A stretch of DNA of 64,000 nt from Owenia fusiformis (taxonomy: Eukaryota > Annelida > Polychaeta > Sabellida > Oweniidae): the NCBI GenBank assembly GCA_903813345.2, contig CAIIXF020000011.1, positions 30,806,166 through 30,870,165 on the forward strand, written 5' to 3'. The position numbers were made by a program, and so were the translations under genes. Within the stretch, counting starts at the first letter, position 1, and each line of letters starts with the position of its first letter. Under the pieces are notes generated by a model. That model worked only from the letters and a program-made list of their open reading frames with translations, did not search any database and had not been told where the DNA came from. Below, one piece after another: positions 50,273 to 60,991 of the stretch.

Positions 50273-50402
50273 ATTGCGCCACATGGCCAGTTGGTCCATT
50301 TCTTTTGATGCCAATATTTGATAGGTACTGATCATGACACTTGGCCACCAAGATTATTGCGCCACGTGACCAGTTGGTCCTTTTTTCTTGCTGCCAACAT
50401 TT
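50273..50402. repeat. 47-bp direct repeat, 83-bp spacing
   Basis: 'attgcgccacatggccagtt' near 50273 recurs as 'attgcgccacgtgaccagtt' near 50356, followed in both by 'ggtcc' and a 'gccaa.attt' end. Confidence 0.8.
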
Positions 50403-50728
50403 CCTGAACTTGTTTCCTATCATATTCCACGTATTCATAAAATGTATGTCCGTCATTAATTAAATTGGCCATATCTGCGCTTAGGAAAATTCGATTTATC
50501 TCTCCGCTTTACAGTATGTGTGTATATTGATGGATCCAATCGCTTTCTCTCTCCAAAACATCAAAAATAATGTCAAGGTGGATGAAGGAACGGGTTTTGA
50601 CTTAACCTCATTGGTACCAGACCACATTGTGTTACAGGAATTTCTTCAAATAAGTAGTAAAGATCCAAAATGCGATCAGAATTCAGAGATGTGTGGTCAC
50701 TCAGGTCACTCTAGGGGTTCAATTTAAT

Positions 50729-51952
50729 CTACGCATCACCAACTTCTTGTGGAAAATGGTCATCGGGAGAAACATACATCGTAACATTTTCAGTATTTGT
50801 CGTTACTGTTGTATTTGGTGAAGAAAATCCATTCGTGTTATATCTACCCGATCCGTTCATGCTTTTAAATGAAAGTACAAGTCTTCGCGACTTTCTCCGA
50901 CATTCAAATGTGTTTGCCAAAGTCTGACGAAATTTTTTGCCAAAAAGACAATAGACGAAAAAGTTGACAGACGAGTTGAGTATGGCGAGCATGTCACTTG
51001 TGCGGGTATAGTAATAGTGGACCTCGCCGCATCTAGGAGGGTCGCGAAACAGCCACAGGAACTGGTTGACAAAGCAAGGTGTCTGGCAAACTATAAAGAC
51101 TATAACGACAACGATTAGGATGAGTGTGACGTCATGTTGATGCCCCGCCACCTGTTCATTGCGTCGCATGCTTCGGGAACATGTGGAGATTCTAACTCGT
51201 TCTTTTGCAGCTTTCTTAAGTTCGATTATTAGTTTCGTATTAAGAATAGCCAGGGTTAACAAAGGCACTGTGTACATTACCAAGATATAGGATATCGTCC
51301 TGTATGCGATGTTATACGTTTTGTCGTACCCCAGTATTAATGGCATCGTCTTGTTATTGCTCTCATAGCCAATGACATAAAAATCAAAGAATCGCGGGAC
51401 ATTATACAGAATGGAGAACAGTACAACAGCCGTTATCTGGAGGCGGACTCTGAAGTGCGTCTCCCATCTCATTGATGTAAGCGGCCTACAAAGGGCGATG
51501 TAACGATTTATAGTTACCACTACGGTTAAGCCCACTGAAGCAATATGTGGCATCTGAAGTAGGGGAGCGATATATCTCTCCAAAATGTACATAATCCTTT
51601 TCCAAGTTTCCACATTTCCGGTGTAAAGATAGGCCTGTGGAATGGTAAACGCTAATAAGGACAGAATAAGCAATGAATTGTCCGACACCGCCAATGATTG
51701 GAGCAGCAAAGACGTCGTAGATTTATTCCTCTCCTTCTCCAGAACGATTATTGATAGGGTATTCCCTGTTAGTCCGATCACTGAGATAATCCCGATTAAT
51801 ATAGTATAGATAATCAAATCAAAGTCGTTACAGGGGTCATAATTAGAAGTTCTAGACTCATCACCTGTTGTATTAATAGGACTTTCAGTCATGTTAATGT
51901 TCAAGATTGACGTGCTTTCCGTAACAGTTCCGTTTTGCTGGTACGATTCCAT
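50729..51952 (-). CDS. FMRFamide-receptor-like class A GPCR, intronless, 407 residues
   Basis: A seven-helix rhodopsin-class receptor of the plasma membrane. The N-terminus (about 45 residues) has several N-glycosylation sequons. TM1 holds IGLTGNTLSIIVL. TM2 has LQSLAVSDNSLLIL. The end of TM3 reads NRYIALCRPL, so DRY is replaced by NRY. TM6 has CQTPCFVNQF in place of CWxP. TM7 reads LNSSVNFFVYCLFGKKFR, where the usual NPxxY proline is absent. This wording, especially NSSVNFxxYCLFGxKFR, is typical of invertebrate FMRFamide and related neuropeptide receptors; the exact ligand cannot be told. The tail of about 65 residues is Ser/Thr-rich. The full receptor sits in one exon; ATG at 51952 follows stop-rich sequence. 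No neuropeptide gene is nearby. Confidence 0.92.
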   Translation of the reverse strand: MESYQQNGTVTESTSILNINMTESPINTTGDESRTSNYDPCNDFDLIIYTILIGIISVIGLTGNTLSIIVLEKERNKSTTSLLLQSLAVSDNSLLILSLLAFTIPQAYLYTGNVETWKRIMYILERYIAPLLQMPHIASVGLTVVVTINRYIALCRPLTSMRWETHFRVRLQITAVVLFSILYNVPRFFDFYVIGYESNNKTMPLILGYDKTYNIAYRTISYILVMYTVPLLTLAILNTKLIIELKKAAKERVRISTCSRSMRRNEQVAGHQHDVTLILIVVVIVFIVCQTPCFVNQFLWLFRDPPRCGEVHYYYTRTSDMLAILNSSVNFFVYCLFGKKFRQTLANTFECRRKSRRLVLSFKSMNGSGRYNTNGFSSPNTTVTTNTENVTMYVSPDDHFPQEVGDA

Positions 51953-54900
51953 TATATCTTTTCATTACTTTATTTCTCCAAACGTTTTTAATTTGTGGTT
52001 TATTTTCCAAACTGGTTCGTTGGATAATTAACGTTTTCAATCCAGTTCTTATCCTGTTCTGAACAGTAAAATTGTCATCTTTTTAATTCATTTGAATCAC
52101 GTCACGGTGCAGCTAATGAATAATGTTTGGTAGTCTTAACCAAGAAAAGTACGATTTATTTTGATTCTTCAGGCGGAATGTTCAAATAATTAAGTCTAAC
52201 TGCTCTGTTTCGAGAATTCACAATTGTGAGGCTTTGTTCAAATCCACTGCGTATCGTTGAAGGTCACGTTGATGAGAATTCACAATTTCTTTCATTGTTT
52301 TTGTTCTCCATGATCCAACCGTCTTAAAACAGACACGATTGTTTCGAAGTCATAATATTCGAAGTAGCGATACACTTACTTGATATTGAGAAGAAATTTC
52401 GTGTGGCTAGCATTTAAATACTTTCACATCTCGTGTATGATAACTGTTATTGAAAGGTATCTTCTTTCATCTATGCAAACATCAAGTAGCGAAGTAGTAA
52501 TTATTCTGCCGTCCCTTTCATGTGAACAACGTCATTATCATCAGTATTTCCAAGGCTCAACCTCAAACCATTTGTCTTGTTCACTTTATCTCCGTCTGAC
52601 TCTGGGTGTTCAATACAATCTATTCTCAATCTGCAATAACAAAACCATTTAGCGTTCTTAATTACTTAGTTTTGTAGAATCGATCCCCGTATAGAAATAA
52701 CTTGTTGATTCCGCTGAAGCGCTACAAACTACTAATTCCTACCCAATGAATTCCTATAGTATATCTGACCGATCATGGTTATTCAATGGTTCGAGTAAAT
52801 CTTTTTCACAGACATTCGGTAATGTTTTAAGGTGATTACTAAGGAACACTTCAAAGCGTTCGTATTATAAGCAAAATAAGATTCAAAATCTTTATCGTAT
52901 ATATATAAATATATGTTCCGAGACTTGAGAATTAATATGCATTGTCATTCAAATTGGAAACTTCTGATTGGGTTGGAGACGAATTAGAGACGAGGTTTCG
53001 CGAGTTGCCCGGATGTGACCGAGCAAAAACCTGAATTCACGAGTCTTTTCCCGAAGAATCTCGATATAGAAACTGCCAGTAATTTTATAACTCCGCCTTT
53101 TTGGCCATTTGAGAAGTGTCATTTCCTGGATTGTTAAGTAACTCCGCCCATTTATGAAGAATGCCACTCCGAGTTACTGTTTCGTGTTGAAGTGAGGAAG
53201 TCCTCGTTTACATTGAAAAATAAAATAGATGGGTTAAATAACCGTAAAGCAGGCATAAAATAGTTCCGAAAATGTATTTACATATTTCTTTGATTCTTGG
53301 ATCCAGTGGTAGCTCTTTTTAAACATGCACTGTAGAATTTATACATTTTTCTACACAAAGAGTTAACAATTGCGTCAAAAAAAATTATCATCGTCAATAA
53401 TTGTTTGTTTTTAGAATGGCGGGAAATTCAACTATTTAAAGACTAATATTAATTTCTAAATAAATATTATGACAATCAAAAATAATTAATCAAAAGTTCC
53501 GATTTCAGTTCGCAAAGAAAGATTTTATTTCAATATAATTCTGTCATGATAAAATGACTCGAACCAACAAGTCCTTAATCCCGTTAACGCTTAATAAATT
53601 GCAATGCTCTATAAATGCATAAAATTTAATACAAACTTGTTCCAAATATAGCATTGGAACTTGATCAAAGATATTTATTAATTGCCATTCCCTAATTAAA
53701 CACATAAAGTGGTTTATGGTCGTATGAAATCAGAAACATTCAATTACGGAATACATAGTCCGTTCTGCAAGATTAGGATCGACTCATTCCTAGACTGAAT
53801 TCTGGAATAACCTTGTCTTCAGCATAGGCTGTATTGTCCAACATATCATTATTTTTCTCATTTTGGAATGCAAATCTGCAACTAATATTACAAAATACAT
53901 TTCTTGTTGCACCAGGCCAAACATACTTAAGTTTGAGAAATTAACGAAATCTAGCAAATTAAACTCTGCAAATTCCTGGTCTAGGCTGGCCAAAGATTTC
54001 AATAACTAATATATATTTTAATGTTTGTTCACTAAGATTTTAATTGAGATTTACAATACTCTTTTTATACTCTCCTGATACCACATAAGGGGTGAGGCAA
54101 ATAGGCGTTCCGAGAAAAAAATGAATGTATAATATTGATCAGATGACCTGAATGAAGTATGGGTTATCTTGTTGGTCGTTATTTTATAGAGGATTAAAAT
54201 GGACTTCATGTTACACGCTCTCTGTATCTACTTTTATTGATTCAACAAAAAAAGAAAATATCAATTATGATTTCAAATCCGTGATAATAATTTTGGAAAT
54301 GTGCATCGTGTCGACCAAGTAAATAAATTCTAGTACTTACTAAGCTTACACGAAGTCGACGATCAATTTTCCCGATCCCGAAGACTCAATCGAAAAACCC
54401 CGACATGCAGATGACATTTTGACAGAAATTATTTTCTGAATTCATCACGAGGCTATCACTTCAGTCATGAATGAGTCTAATTTTGCAGCCAAATAACACG
54501 ATTCAATATTCGATACATTTATTAATTAGTTACTTTACACGAAACTATATGTGGAAGTCGTGAAATTCTCTGAAAGAATATTGGCTGCGATTAATTAGAT
54601 CTTCTATCAATCTCGTGTGTTCGATATTTCAGCGAATCTTATGAAAAATGATCCATTTCATTGTTAGCTAGGCTTGTGATGATACGTGGACCGATTCCTC
54701 ATCCTATTTATCTTTCGTTCTTATCGTTTGCGTCTGTTTCACACAAAATGCATTAATTTGATGTGTATAGTCGTATACATTCACTGGACTTTCCGTAACC
54801 ACTTGCAGATTTGTATCACATCATACTAAGGTTTCCATATCATTCGTTGTATCATAAACATCATTTCATTTCAATTATTAGTAGAAAATATCAATTTAAG

Positions 54901-55110
54901 TGGTTGGACTATTCATAAACAGTGTTTCCAGATTTGTTCTATGCTAAGGGTAATCATTTGATGAAAATACAATTTCATTTAATGTGAAATATGACAATTT
55001 TTTCTGTCATGCGGAAAATTAATTTATTCATGCATTGACACTAATGGAAGAAGATGATATGTTGTTGACCAAGACAAATTACAAAGACCATGAATTCAAT
55101 CAACATACTC
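51953..55110. other. GPCR upstream and intergenic DNA, no gene seen
   Basis: Mostly AT-rich. A slightly GC-richer patch at 52960-53170 contains two 'taactccgcc' strings and could be part of a promoter region, but no transcription start can be assigned. Short frames here show no domains. Confidence 0.4.
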
Positions 55111-55172
55111 AGAAGCTAATCAACCAATCAATTCAACTAATTAACCAAACAAACAATCAATCAATCAATGTT
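55110..55172. repeat. AATC-type microsatellite
   Basis: Imperfect 'aatcaaccaatcaatt' and 'caatcaatcaatcaatg' repeats immediately left of the foldback element at 55175. Confidence 0.7.
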
Positions 55173-55174
55173 TA

Positions 55175-56219
55175 CCCCCAGGCCCTATCGCACCAAACTA
55201 GTTCTCAACCGTTCTTTCCAGTCCAACAAAAATGTCGTAAAGCGGGCTAAATCAGGCTGTGACCGGGTAATATGGCTAGAATGATTCTAGATACTTCGTT
55301 CATAAACACTCTTCAATACGTCCATCTCATTCGCAGTTCGTTCATTATGTCAGTGTTCACACTTAGGTGCAATTGATATCCGATTGCAAAACGTCGTTAA
55401 CGCGTCCCTTGTAGGGTCGAAGTACGGCAATCGCGTTCCTAGTCTAGTATGCCATGTCGTTTGAAGTACGTTGTCACACGATATAATCACAGAATGGAAT
55501 GGTCGGCATTGAACTCAAAATTCTATTTTTCTATGGTCATCTCGTTTGAAGTACGTTGTCACGATCTAATTACAGAACGGTATGATCGCCATCGAATTCT
55601 AAATCACCTTCCCGTCCGAACATGCACGTCCAAGAAGTTCGTAAATAGACCGTAGAAAATTGCAGCTACGTTCATTCCATTCGCACACGTTTTAACAACG
55701 AGTTGAACTGTCTGGGGACGTATTGAGAACGAGGTAGAACTAATTGCAATCGGGTTTAAACTGATTAAGAACGTATTTAAGACTGCTTATGAACGAGTTA
55801 GCAAAAATATAGCTATCACACCAAACAAGTTGCCACTGCGTTCTTCAAAACTAGTTTTAAACTGTGTGCGAACGTAGCTGCAACTTTCTAAGGTCTATTT
55901 ACGAACTTCATGAACGTTCTCAGACGGGAAGGTGATTTTAGAATTTTGAATCGATTCAAAATTCGATGGCGACCATACCGTTCTGTAATCAGGTCATGAT
56001 GACCTTCTAGACCAAGGGACGCGTTATACGACGTTGCACACCGACCTGGTGCGACCTGAACGAACTGCGAATGAGATGGACGTATTGAAGACTGTTTATG
56101 AACGAAGTAGCTAATTATTTTAGACATATTTCCCGACCACAGCCAGATTGAGCCCGTTTTACGACGTTTTCGTAGGACTGGCAAGAACGGGTAAGAACTA
56201 GTTTGGTGTGATAGGGTGG
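55175..56219. mobile_element. Foldback MITE copy F, about 1045 bp, composite
   Basis: Left end 'ggccctatcgcaccaaacta', right end 'ctagtttggtgtgatagggt'; flanks are TTA (55172-55174) and TAA (56220-56222). An internal terminus-like 'tagctatcacaccaaacaag' at about 55810 corresponds in reverse to that of copy D, so F is D's internal arrangement inverted. The open frames across it are repeat by-products. Confidence 0.8.
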
Positions 56220-56251
56220 TAACCTATCGATACCCTGCGCGCAGAGTCTAG

Positions 56252-56772
56252 TTATTGGAGAGGTTAAGCTAACGATGTTTTTCACAACGTAACCGTGAAC
56301 GCAAAGTACAAAAATTAACAAAGGAATGTATCGAGCGCTCATAGTTTTATGCGCGCTTAGTCTACTTCAGATACTCTTTCAGCTTCAGAGTTTCGGGTTT
56401 ATAACGGGAGATTTGAATATTTGACGTTGGGTCAACGGGAACCATTTTACTCGTGTATATTGAACACTATGCTGTCAATTTTGATTTCGATGCACAGTTG
56501 AATTCTTGCTGAACACGATGATGTATGTCATGCATGATTTAGCGCCAAAAATCTTACGAAACGAGCTCGTTTAAAATATGTATTAGAAAACCAGCTATAA
56601 AACCGCATCAATGACATACTATAGAATCATTACACGCTATGGTGTATAGTCTAAACAAACACTGGATTTGAACGGCTATTTATATGAGAAGGCTACATGA
56701 ATTTGTATATGGTCGAGTGATACGTACAGGTTCAGTTTCGATTATATATGCAAAGCTTAACCTCTCCAATAA
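56252..56772. mobile_element. Element X, copy 1, about 520 bp, uninterrupted
   Basis: Terminal inverted repeats: left 'attggagaggttaagct' (from 56254), right complement identical, ending at 56770. The flanking CTAGTT/AACTAG continue the symmetry. At 56364-56370 it has a single ACTTCAG, the empty version of the site filled in copy 2. On the minus strand from 56342 it encodes a hydrophobic, signal-peptide-like start. Confidence 0.85.
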
Positions 56773-57452
56773 CTAGAGACGAACGAAGCTCTCTTTTAAG
56801 AAGCGAAGTTGAACAAATTCAAAGGGTATCCTATCGAGCAGTCAAGAACCCGTATTCTACAAAGTGATACACTGAGGTATGCTTAACAGGATTCTGTTCA
56901 TAAATAGCAAACGAAAAAAGCAAAAGTGAGAACAAACAAATACAAAAGCGGTTGGAAACTTGATGCAAGCAAGGACGTCTATCTCCTTGATGCAAGGCCG
57001 GAATACAAAGGCGGCCTTGGAAGTTCAGGTATCTCAACCCTATCATCATAGACTTTAACAAACGCTGTTGTAATTATTATTTCCTTTTTCATATTTATTA
57101 TCTTGTTATCTCATATTTGTTATTTTATCAGACTCTTTGAAGAATTCTGAAATTATGAGTTTCAACAGTTTATGTTACCTTCACGTCATTGATGTACCAA
57201 GGACAATACAATACCCTGCAATTTAGTCATCATGAATTATTTGAATTCCTCCCCATCTTTCGTGACCTTGCGAATCTCGATATCTAATATGATATGTTTA
57301 TTGAAATACATGTAGCTAATTTGAACATTCAAATATAAGTAATTAATATAAGTATACTTGTTCTAGGTTGCTCTTTCAAGTGGGACAAACTACACAAGTA
57401 TTCACTTACCGATTTTCTGTCTACTTCGTAAGTATGGTATAGTTATCACATA

Positions 57453-57921
57453 ATCACTGGTGATCCGCTCGATTACGCTGGTTAACGAAACGGTTCGTTT
57501 TTGTAACAAAAACGTTTTTTCTCACAAAGTGTATCAGCATCATATGTTTTAGAAAATGTACATGTTTGCGAAAAATAGCTCAGAAGACAACAGAATCGTC
57601 GATTTAATCCCTCATTTAGGTTACATAAACGGTTTGGGTTAAAAGTGCAGATCTTAACTGTTTTTCGAAAAACCGTTTATGTAACTTAAGTGAGGAATTA
57701 AATCGACGATTCTGTTGTCTTCCGAACTATTTGTTCGCAAATATGTACATTTTCTTAAACATATGATACTGATACACGTTTGTGTTAGAAATGTCGTGGG
57801 AATCCTGCCTACAACGTGTGAAATAAGGAAAAAAGAAAAATGGTGCCTTCGATGTTCCGACATTTTGTTACCAAAACGAATCGTTTCGGTAACCAGCGTA
57901 ATCGAGTGGATCACCAGTGAT
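57453..57921. mobile_element. Foldback element, 469 bp
   Basis: Ends 'atcactggtgatcc' and 'ggatcaccagtgat', with the terminal repeat extending through 'ctcgattacgctggtta'. The inner arms mirror too: 'gaagacaacagaatcgtcga' near 57583 and its complement near 57700. The centre is near 57650. The right arm carries an extra 70-80 bp near 57790-57865 that the left lacks. It has no coding content. Confidence 0.85.
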
Positions 57922-58166
57922 AATGCAATGTGAGGACAGTGAAACACAAATACCACACCCTTGTATTGAAACCATCTTCGATTGTACTTATGTTTTACAT
58001 ATAACCTTTGGTGAAGGCAGCAAGTATACATAGATAACTATAACATGAAATATAATCTAACATATCTGCTAATTACTTCCCGATTTTCATTTCATATGTC
58101 ATTTGTTGACGTAGAAGATTCTGAAATGTCATAAATTGATGCATTCTTTTCTATCTGATTTCGAAA

Positions 58167-58430
58167 ATGTCAGACATGATTTCCGACATATCCGTTAACA
58201 ATAGAGCTAAAATATTTAAAATATCTCGTGGTATTTACCATCTTGTCAAAATCGCGGCCTTCTATAAGCTCACTTTCCCGTTGCAAAATGAAATATGTGA
58301 AGAGTATTATAATGGGTATCCATGCCCAAAATATATACCGTTGGGAACTGGATACAAGGCGCGGAAATGCTACATGTATGAGATATGTTGTAAAGATATA
58401 ATTCAGTCATCAATTGGAGTTGTTTCGTGA
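58167..58430 (+). CDS. Unrecognised ORF of 87 residues, Cys-containing
   Basis: ATG at 58167 to TGA at 58428-58430. The second half has six cysteines (C..Y.NGYPCPK, ARKCYMYEICCK), but there is no signal peptide, domain or splice context, and composition matches the surroundings. A chance frame is at least as likely as a gene. Confidence 0.15.
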   Translation: MSDMISDISVNNRAKIFKISRGIYHLVKIAAFYKLTFPLQNEICEEYYNGYPCPKYIPLGTGYKARKCYMYEICCKDIIQSSIGVVS

Positions 58431-59444
58431 GCCTTAACCATTCACAAAAACATGGTATGATTGGAATGACTATTCCACGTCATCGTCCATTGTACACTGT
58501 CCTCCAAAGATTCGGAAACATTACATGTTACAAATCTTTGTAAATTTTCTATAAAAGTGATATCTATCATTGACGCATGAATATATCAACGAATCGAACA
58601 TTATTGTAGTTTATAGGGATACATGACCTTAATAAAAACATGGATTCTCGACAAAAGTATATTTTGTACATATTCATCTGATAAGACCGTATCATTTAAC
58701 TCCCAACCAAAGAATTGGCAGCATCAACTGACTTTCCCTATTGGGTCATACGCCTTTTCAAAATCGTTGTATGCAGAAATCATCATACATGTATATCGAT
58801 ATACAATAGTATAACTGAAGAAAAATCAAATTCGAACAGAATCAGTGGTGCACCAAACGAACCTTCTCTTATATAGGTGGCGTGCTCAGTTTTTGATTTG
58901 CATCTAACAAGAAACATTATGATACTTTGACTCAGATTATGTATCCCTCTGTGCGGTTGGTAAAATTGATTGAGCTTGATAGCCTACATCAATGGCAAAA
59001 CATGCTCTTATCCGCTGAACCTAAACAAACGAAAAATATAATTATACACGGAAGTGTAATATTGGCACCAATTTCATCTGTTGTATCTCGTTCACATCTT
59101 GATCTATTATATATTAACGTATTATATGACCAAAGGAATACACTGGTTTAACAGCACACGTATGTCTCGTTCAAGAGGATCCATCGAATTTTCTAAGTGT
59201 ATCTTTTTTTAGTTCCAACTGTGAATTGTTTTGTTGTACCTTTGCATCTGCGGCTTTATTTTAATTTTTGACTTTGATCTGTTACCTTGGCCTTGTCTCG
59301 GGGGTGAGTTTTGTAATAACGTAACCTTCGGAAGAAAGATTTGTTTTCACAGATTTCAAACTCGTCGGAAAGTTCCATTTTGCTTCTTTAAAATATTCAT
59401 CTACATGTTTTCTTCATTCTAGATCTACATGTACTAGGCTCTGA

Positions 59445-59815
59445 TACAGGGTGAGCCAAAAAGGTAATCCAACCAAATCTTTGTCAATAACGCTGTCATT
59501 CAGCAGGGGTTTAAAATAATATTTGGCACAATTAAATCTTGTTCGTTCTTCATTCTAGTTGACTAGATTTCAATGGTCTATCTCTAATGGTCACAATTTT
59601 ATGGTATTTTACAAAACAAATCCCCTGGATGCTGAAACGTGTCTCACTCACTGGACAACACCGGTATTTTACATGGAATCGTGACCATTTGACCCATGAA
59701 ACGTATAAGAATGAAAGAATGCTGAACGAGAACGATTCTGCCAAAGACACCAAACCAATGCTGAATGATTGAGTTATTAACCTTTGTTTGGATTACCTTT
59801 TTGGCTCATCCTGTA
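59445..59815. mobile_element. Tc1/mariner-type element, 371 bp
   Basis: Terminal inverted repeats 'tacagggtgagccaaaaagg' and the complement of 'cctttttggctcatcctgta', extending through 'taatccaa', with TA at both ends (59445-59446, 59814-59815). The inner sequence keeps part of the symmetry ('cattcagca'). The frame at 59587-59772 inside it is too short for a transposase. Confidence 0.85.
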
Positions 59816-60874
59816 CTAATTAAAGGTTCGGATTTTATTGGTCTCCATTATTCCTGTAGTGATCAGGTTTATTGAACTTTTATGATTTTGAAAATGGTAC
59901 ATGGCTGAGTTTTCCACAACTTCTATTGAAAACGATGGAACGGAGGTGGGGGAGACCAATCAAAATGGAGAGACATATAGTCTGGTACTAAAACGCGATG
60001 GGAATTTTTTTTTTTTTACTTTTAAATATTCGGCGACGACCATGAACCATCGGAGATGCACGACAAATGAATTTAACACCTGAATAACGATCACTTTGTT
60101 GAATTGAGTAACGGGTATATGGAAATGATCGTAATTAGGTCCCTGGGGAAGTGAATTAGGAGCGGGACAGTAATCCCCGGAGTTCGAAATATGACACACT
60201 CACGTACAGTTTCTCGTAAAAACGTGTAACATAACCTCCCTATTCTCAGTCTGTTTGCATCTTACCAAATGATTCAACTGTTTCTGGTAACAGATGACCC
60301 AGTTATCTTTAACTTTAAGTCAATCATAGATAATACACCAATTCCACATCATTTTATTGCGTAAAACCAGCAGACGGGCACAGATTGAGCCAGAACCACA
60401 TCTCAACTATCTGTAAGTGTATTGACCCATACCGCAAGTGGATAAGGATTGTCTCAAAAGTGACATTTCGATTTTCAAGGTTTCAGTTATTATAACCACC
60501 TTGGAAGTCGAAGATGCAAAAGTGATGAAAACAGGAAATGTCAAGGCAAGCGTATAATTGGGTAATCACCAATGAACGCTTTATGGTTTCTAAAATAGAA
60601 ATAGATTCACGTGGTTACAAAATCACACATTGACCTGTAATAAGGTTAACATTTACACTAATTGCTCAACTATTATATGTAAGTTTCACCTCACCTTTTC
60701 AGGCTTCTCGTAATAAATGTCGATTGTAGCATTGAATTCAAATAATAGTCAATCTTGTATAAAATCAGGTTCAAGTCATCAGGTAAGATTTTGAGATTTT
60801 TAATGATCTCGTTGGTTATCGTTAATACATATGGTTTTAGACAAAAATACAGGTACACGTAATAAATGGAAGAC
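59816..60874. other. Intergenic, no gene seen
   Basis: AT-rich, with no recognised exon or terminal repeat. The frame at 59901-60083 is short and has no recognisable domain. Confidence 0.45.
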
Positions 60875-60991
60875 ATTGGAGAGGTTAAGCTAACGATGTT
60901 TTTCACAACGTAACCGTGAACGCAAAGTACAAAAATTAACAAAGGAATGTATCGAGCGCTCATAGTTTTATGCGCGCTAAGTCTACTTCAG

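Noticed and set aside
52380-52652. 90-residue open frame upstream of the GPCR
   Set aside because: No domain, mixed composition, no splice context; consistent with a chance frame.
55449-56342. Open frames with peptide similarity to those at 47389-47806 and 48983-49198
   Set aside because: The shared peptides come from the foldback DNA element itself, in several frames and orientations, not from a protein family. The leader from 56342 is treated separately.
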